A stretch of 49,701 nucleotides of DNA, from contig JBBQVP010000009.1 of the NCBI GenBank assembly GCA_038211455.1, positions 1 to 49,701 on the forward strand, written 5' to 3'. Shown here piece after piece: positions 47,710-49,701 of this stretch. This DNA comes from SZAS-79 sp038211455. GTDB lineage: Bacteria > Pseudomonadota > Gammaproteobacteria > Burkholderiales > SG8-39. Below the pieces are notes generated by a model that had not been told where the DNA came from, ran no database searches, and saw only the letters and a list, made by a program, of their open reading frames with translations. The position numbers were made by a program, and so were the translations under genes. The stretch's first letter is position 1, and the number at the start of each line of letters is the position of its first letter.

Positions 47710-48633
47710 TCAGTCCACGGCCGCAACAGGCGGCACCCGGCTGCTGCGCCAGGTCACCAGGCTGACGCCGAGGCAGGTGATCGCGATGCCCAGGATCGAG
47801 AGCGCGCCCGGCACGATCCCGAACATCGGGTACTCGAGCGCCACCGCGATGATCGGCGTGAGGTAGATCAGGCTGGTGACGCGCGTCGCCTGACCGTGGC
47901 GCATCAGCGTGTTGAGCGCGTTGGTTGCGAAAAAGGAGCCGAGGATCACGAGGTAGGCCAGCGCCGCAACGAGCTGCCAGTGCCAGTCGATGCGCATGCC
48001 TTCGACAAAGTACGCCAACGGCGCGAGCGAGACGCTCGACGCGGTGAACTGTATGAAGGCGCCCGCCCTGAGGTCGGTCCGTGGGCAGAACGTTTTCTGG
48101 TAGAGGGTGCCGGCAGTGATCGCGGTCAGCCCGAAGCCGAGCCCGATCAGGCTTCCCAAGGGCAGTTCGTTCAGGTTGATCTTGTGCCAGACGACAAGCG
48201 CAACGCCGCCCAGGCCTATTGCCACGCCGGCCCACTGGCGCGCGCTCAGGGCCTCGTGCATCCACCGCGACACGATGAGTGCGGTCGCCAGGGTCTGCAA
48301 CGACATCACCAGGGCCGTGATCCCGGCAGACAGCCCGAGGTACTGGCTGTAGTGGCTGCCGGACAAATGCACCGCGTGCATCAGGAGTCCGGCGACGATC
48401 ACATGTCCGAGTTCGGCGCGGCTGGAAGGCCAGCGTGGCCGCACCAGCAGCAATACCGGGAGCATGCAGAGCATGCCGAGCATATAGCGCAGCATGAGCA
48501 TGGTGAATGGCGCCGCATACTGCAGGCCCACCTTGCTTGCGAGAAACCCCGAACCCCAGACACTGACGAAATACCAGGCGAGGGCGGTGTCGATCCAGCG
48601 GCGGTCAGCCGCCAGTCGGGAGTCGGCATTCAT
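47710..48633 (-). CDS. EamA/DMT-superfamily transporter
   Basis: A 307-residue protein with about ten transmembrane segments in two EamA-like halves (WYFVSVWGSGFLASKVGLQY at the start, and a second half from about 160 with the closing TPIIAVALEYPMFGIVPGAL). It is a metabolite exporter or permease of the RhaT/RarD-like superfamily; the substrate is unknown. The ATG at 48633 is used because the frame upstream adds only seven residues. It is followed directly by the MFS gene. Confidence 0.87.
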   Translation of the reverse strand: MNADSRLAADRRWIDTALAWYFVSVWGSGFLASKVGLQYAAPFTMLMLRYMLGMLCMLPVLLLVRPRWPSSRAELGHVIVAGLLMHAVHLSGSHYSQYLGLSAGITALVMSLQTLATALIVSRWMHEALSARQWAGVAIGLGGVALVVWHKINLNELPLGSLIGLGFGLTAITAGTLYQKTFCPRTDLRAGAFIQFTASSVSLAPLAYFVEGMRIDWHWQLVAALAYLVILGSFFATNALNTLMRHGQATRVTSLIYLTPIIAVALEYPMFGIVPGALSILGIAITCLGVSLVTWRSSRVPPVAAVD

Positions 48634-48702
48634 GGCAGGCCCCGATTGTCTCACCCCGGGGCGCTGCGCTCCGGCGTGTTTCGCCAGAGGTTAAACGCGT
48701 CA

Positions 48703-48779
48703 GGTCGCGCCTGGCGGGCGAAAGGTCTTAAGTCGCGCCCGGTGGGCGAAAGGTCTTAAGTCGCGCCCGGTGGGCGCGA
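48703..48779. repeat. 28-bp tandem repeat at the 3' end of htpX
   Basis: About two and a half copies of a 28-bp unit. The first copy is diverged and the other two are identical over most of their length. On the minus strand each unit repeats the last codons of htpX (PPGAT and the stop), so the end of the gene has been duplicated downstream. No coding consequence, because the first stop ends the frame. Confidence 0.85.
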
Positions 48780-49637
48780 CTGCAGCGCGGCGATGCGCTC
48801 CTCGATCGGCGGATGCGTGGAGAACAGCGCCATGACGCCGGCCTTGTCGCTGATGCCGGAGGCTTTCATTGATTCGGGCAGCGCACCGGGTTCGAGGCCA
48901 CCGAGGCGCCTGAGCGCCGACATCATCGCCACAGGCGAGCCGAGCAGCTGCGCCGAGCCCGAGTCGGCGCGGAATTCGCGCTGGCGCGAGAACCATGCAA
49001 CGACGATCGAGGCCAGCAGGCCAAACACGATCTGGCTGACGATCACCGTGATGTAGTAGCCCATGCCCAGGCCGCGCTCGGTCTTGAACACGAACTTGTC
49101 GACCAGGTATCCGACCACGCGCGAGAAGAAGACCACGAAGGTATTCACCACGCCCTGGATCAGGGTCAGCGTGACCATGTCGCCGTTGGCAATATGCGCG
49201 ACCTCGTGGCCGATCACCGCCTCGACTTCCTCGCGGCTCATCGATTCGATCAGGCCGGTGGAAACCGCGACCAGCGAGGAGTTCTTGAACGCGCCGGTGG
49301 CAAACGCGTTCGGCGCGCCTTCGAAGATTGCGACTTCCGGCATGCCGATGTTGGCACGCTCGGCCAGGCGCTTCACGGTTTCGACCAGCCAGAACTGCGT
49401 GGTGCCTTCCGAGCCGTCGATCACCGTCGCGCCGGTGGACCACTTGGCCATCGGCTTGGAAATCAGCAGCGAGAAGAACGAGCCGACGAAGCCCACCACC
49501 GCCGAGAATGCGAGCAGCATCGGCAGGTTGAGCCCGCTCTGCGTAATGAACTTGTCGACCCCGAGCACCGAGAGGGTGATCGAGAGCACGATCATGACCG
49601 CGATGTTGGTGACCAGGAACAGGACTATGCGTTTCAT
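48756..49637 (-). CDS. htpX: Membrane protease HtpX
   Basis: A 293-residue inner-membrane M48 metalloprotease that degrades misfolded membrane proteins together with FtsH. The zinc motif is GHEVAHIANGD (HExxH, near residues 143-153) and the third ligand glutamate lies in FSRQREFRADSG near 221. Two N-terminal and two central hydrophobic segments are present. GGAGA precedes the ATG. Expression is usually under CpxR or heat-shock control; no such site was identified in the remaining 64 bases. Confidence 0.95.
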   Translation of the reverse strand: MKRIVLFLVTNIAVMIVLSITLSVLGVDKFITQSGLNLPMLLAFSAVVGFVGSFFSLLISKPMAKWSTGATVIDGSEGTTQFWLVETVKRLAERANIGMPEVAIFEGAPNAFATGAFKNSSLVAVSTGLIESMSREEVEAVIGHEVAHIANGDMVTLTLIQGVVNTFVVFFSRVVGYLVDKFVFKTERGLGMGYYITVIVSQIVFGLLASIVVAWFSRQREFRADSGSAQLLGSPVAMMSALRRLGGLEPGALPESMKASGISDKAGVMALFSTHPPIEERIAALQSRPPGAT

Positions 49638-49701
49638 CTGTGTCGTCTCCTTGCGGCGCCCGGTTGAGGGAGGTGGGCGCGCGCCATGTTAGCGGAATCT
49701 G

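Overview
The window is G+C-rich, densely coded DNA that looks like a chromosome segment of an environmental betaproteobacterium, most likely Burkholderiales. Pointers are a Bug-type (tripartite tricarboxylate) periplasmic receptor, several Liv-type solute uptake genes beside catabolic enzymes, IclR and MarR regulators next to their targets, and a Lys/Ala-rich SWIB protein. The assignment rests on gene style only; there is no rRNA or other marker gene. I saw no tRNA, rRNA, CRISPR array or intact insertion sequence.

Layout. (1) 51-13135, plus strand: a catabolic and uptake cluster. A flavoprotein dehydrogenase, a ThDP-dependent enzyme, a cupin and an IclR regulator lead into a Liv-type ABC importer (receptor, LivH, and one polypeptide fusing LivM, LivG and LivF). 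A tricarballylate-dehydrogenase-like flavoprotein, a secreted metallo-beta-lactamase-fold hydrolase and a sugar-receptor-like protein without signal peptide follow. (2) 13171-15324: a GH88 glycosidase and an exported dienelactone-hydrolase-like enzyme. (3) 15458-18489: an accessory patch on the minus strand with a repeat protein of unknown function, a truncated DinB gene, a HIT gene and a ParE-type toxin gene that both carry internal deletions, an intact addiction-module antitoxin and an intact HicAB pair. (4) 18490-20260: a CarF/TMEM189-like lipid desaturase overlapping a sterol-desaturase/fatty-acid-hydroxylase-like membrane protein, possibly an ether-lipid pair. (5) 20336-24966: a UbiD-type decarboxylase divergent from a MarR regulator, followed by a cupin, an HpaB-like monooxygenase and a small protein. 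(6) 25039-30973, minus strand: a tight operon of Rieske oxygenase, glutamine-synthetase-like ligase, three-histidine cupin, [2Fe-2S] ferredoxin, amino-acid-oxidase-like flavoprotein and Bug receptor. (7) 31130-35515, plus strand: a second Liv-type receptor, an orphan LolD-like ATPase, a potassium channel with a cyclic-nucleotide-binding domain, and an amidohydrolase. (8) 35568-43706, minus strand: pyridoxamine phosphate oxidase, an aminoglycoside-phosphotransferase-fold kinase, a divergent enolase paralog, a split AtuA-type pair, a DUF455 ferritin-like protein, a CPA1 antiporter and an MgtC/DUF4010 membrane protein. (9) 44020-49637: SWIB protein, fructose-1,6-bisphosphatase, TauD-type dioxygenase, two exporters or permeases, and HtpX.

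Most of the window serves uptake and oxidation of small organic acids, aromatics or amines, with each receptor gene placed beside its probable enzymes. The least explained items are the Rieske/glutamine-synthetase operon, the CarF/hydroxylase pair, the enolase paralog with two altered active-site residues, the LivMGF fusion with an altered Walker A, and the decayed patch at 16484-17367 with a possible recombination-site palindrome.
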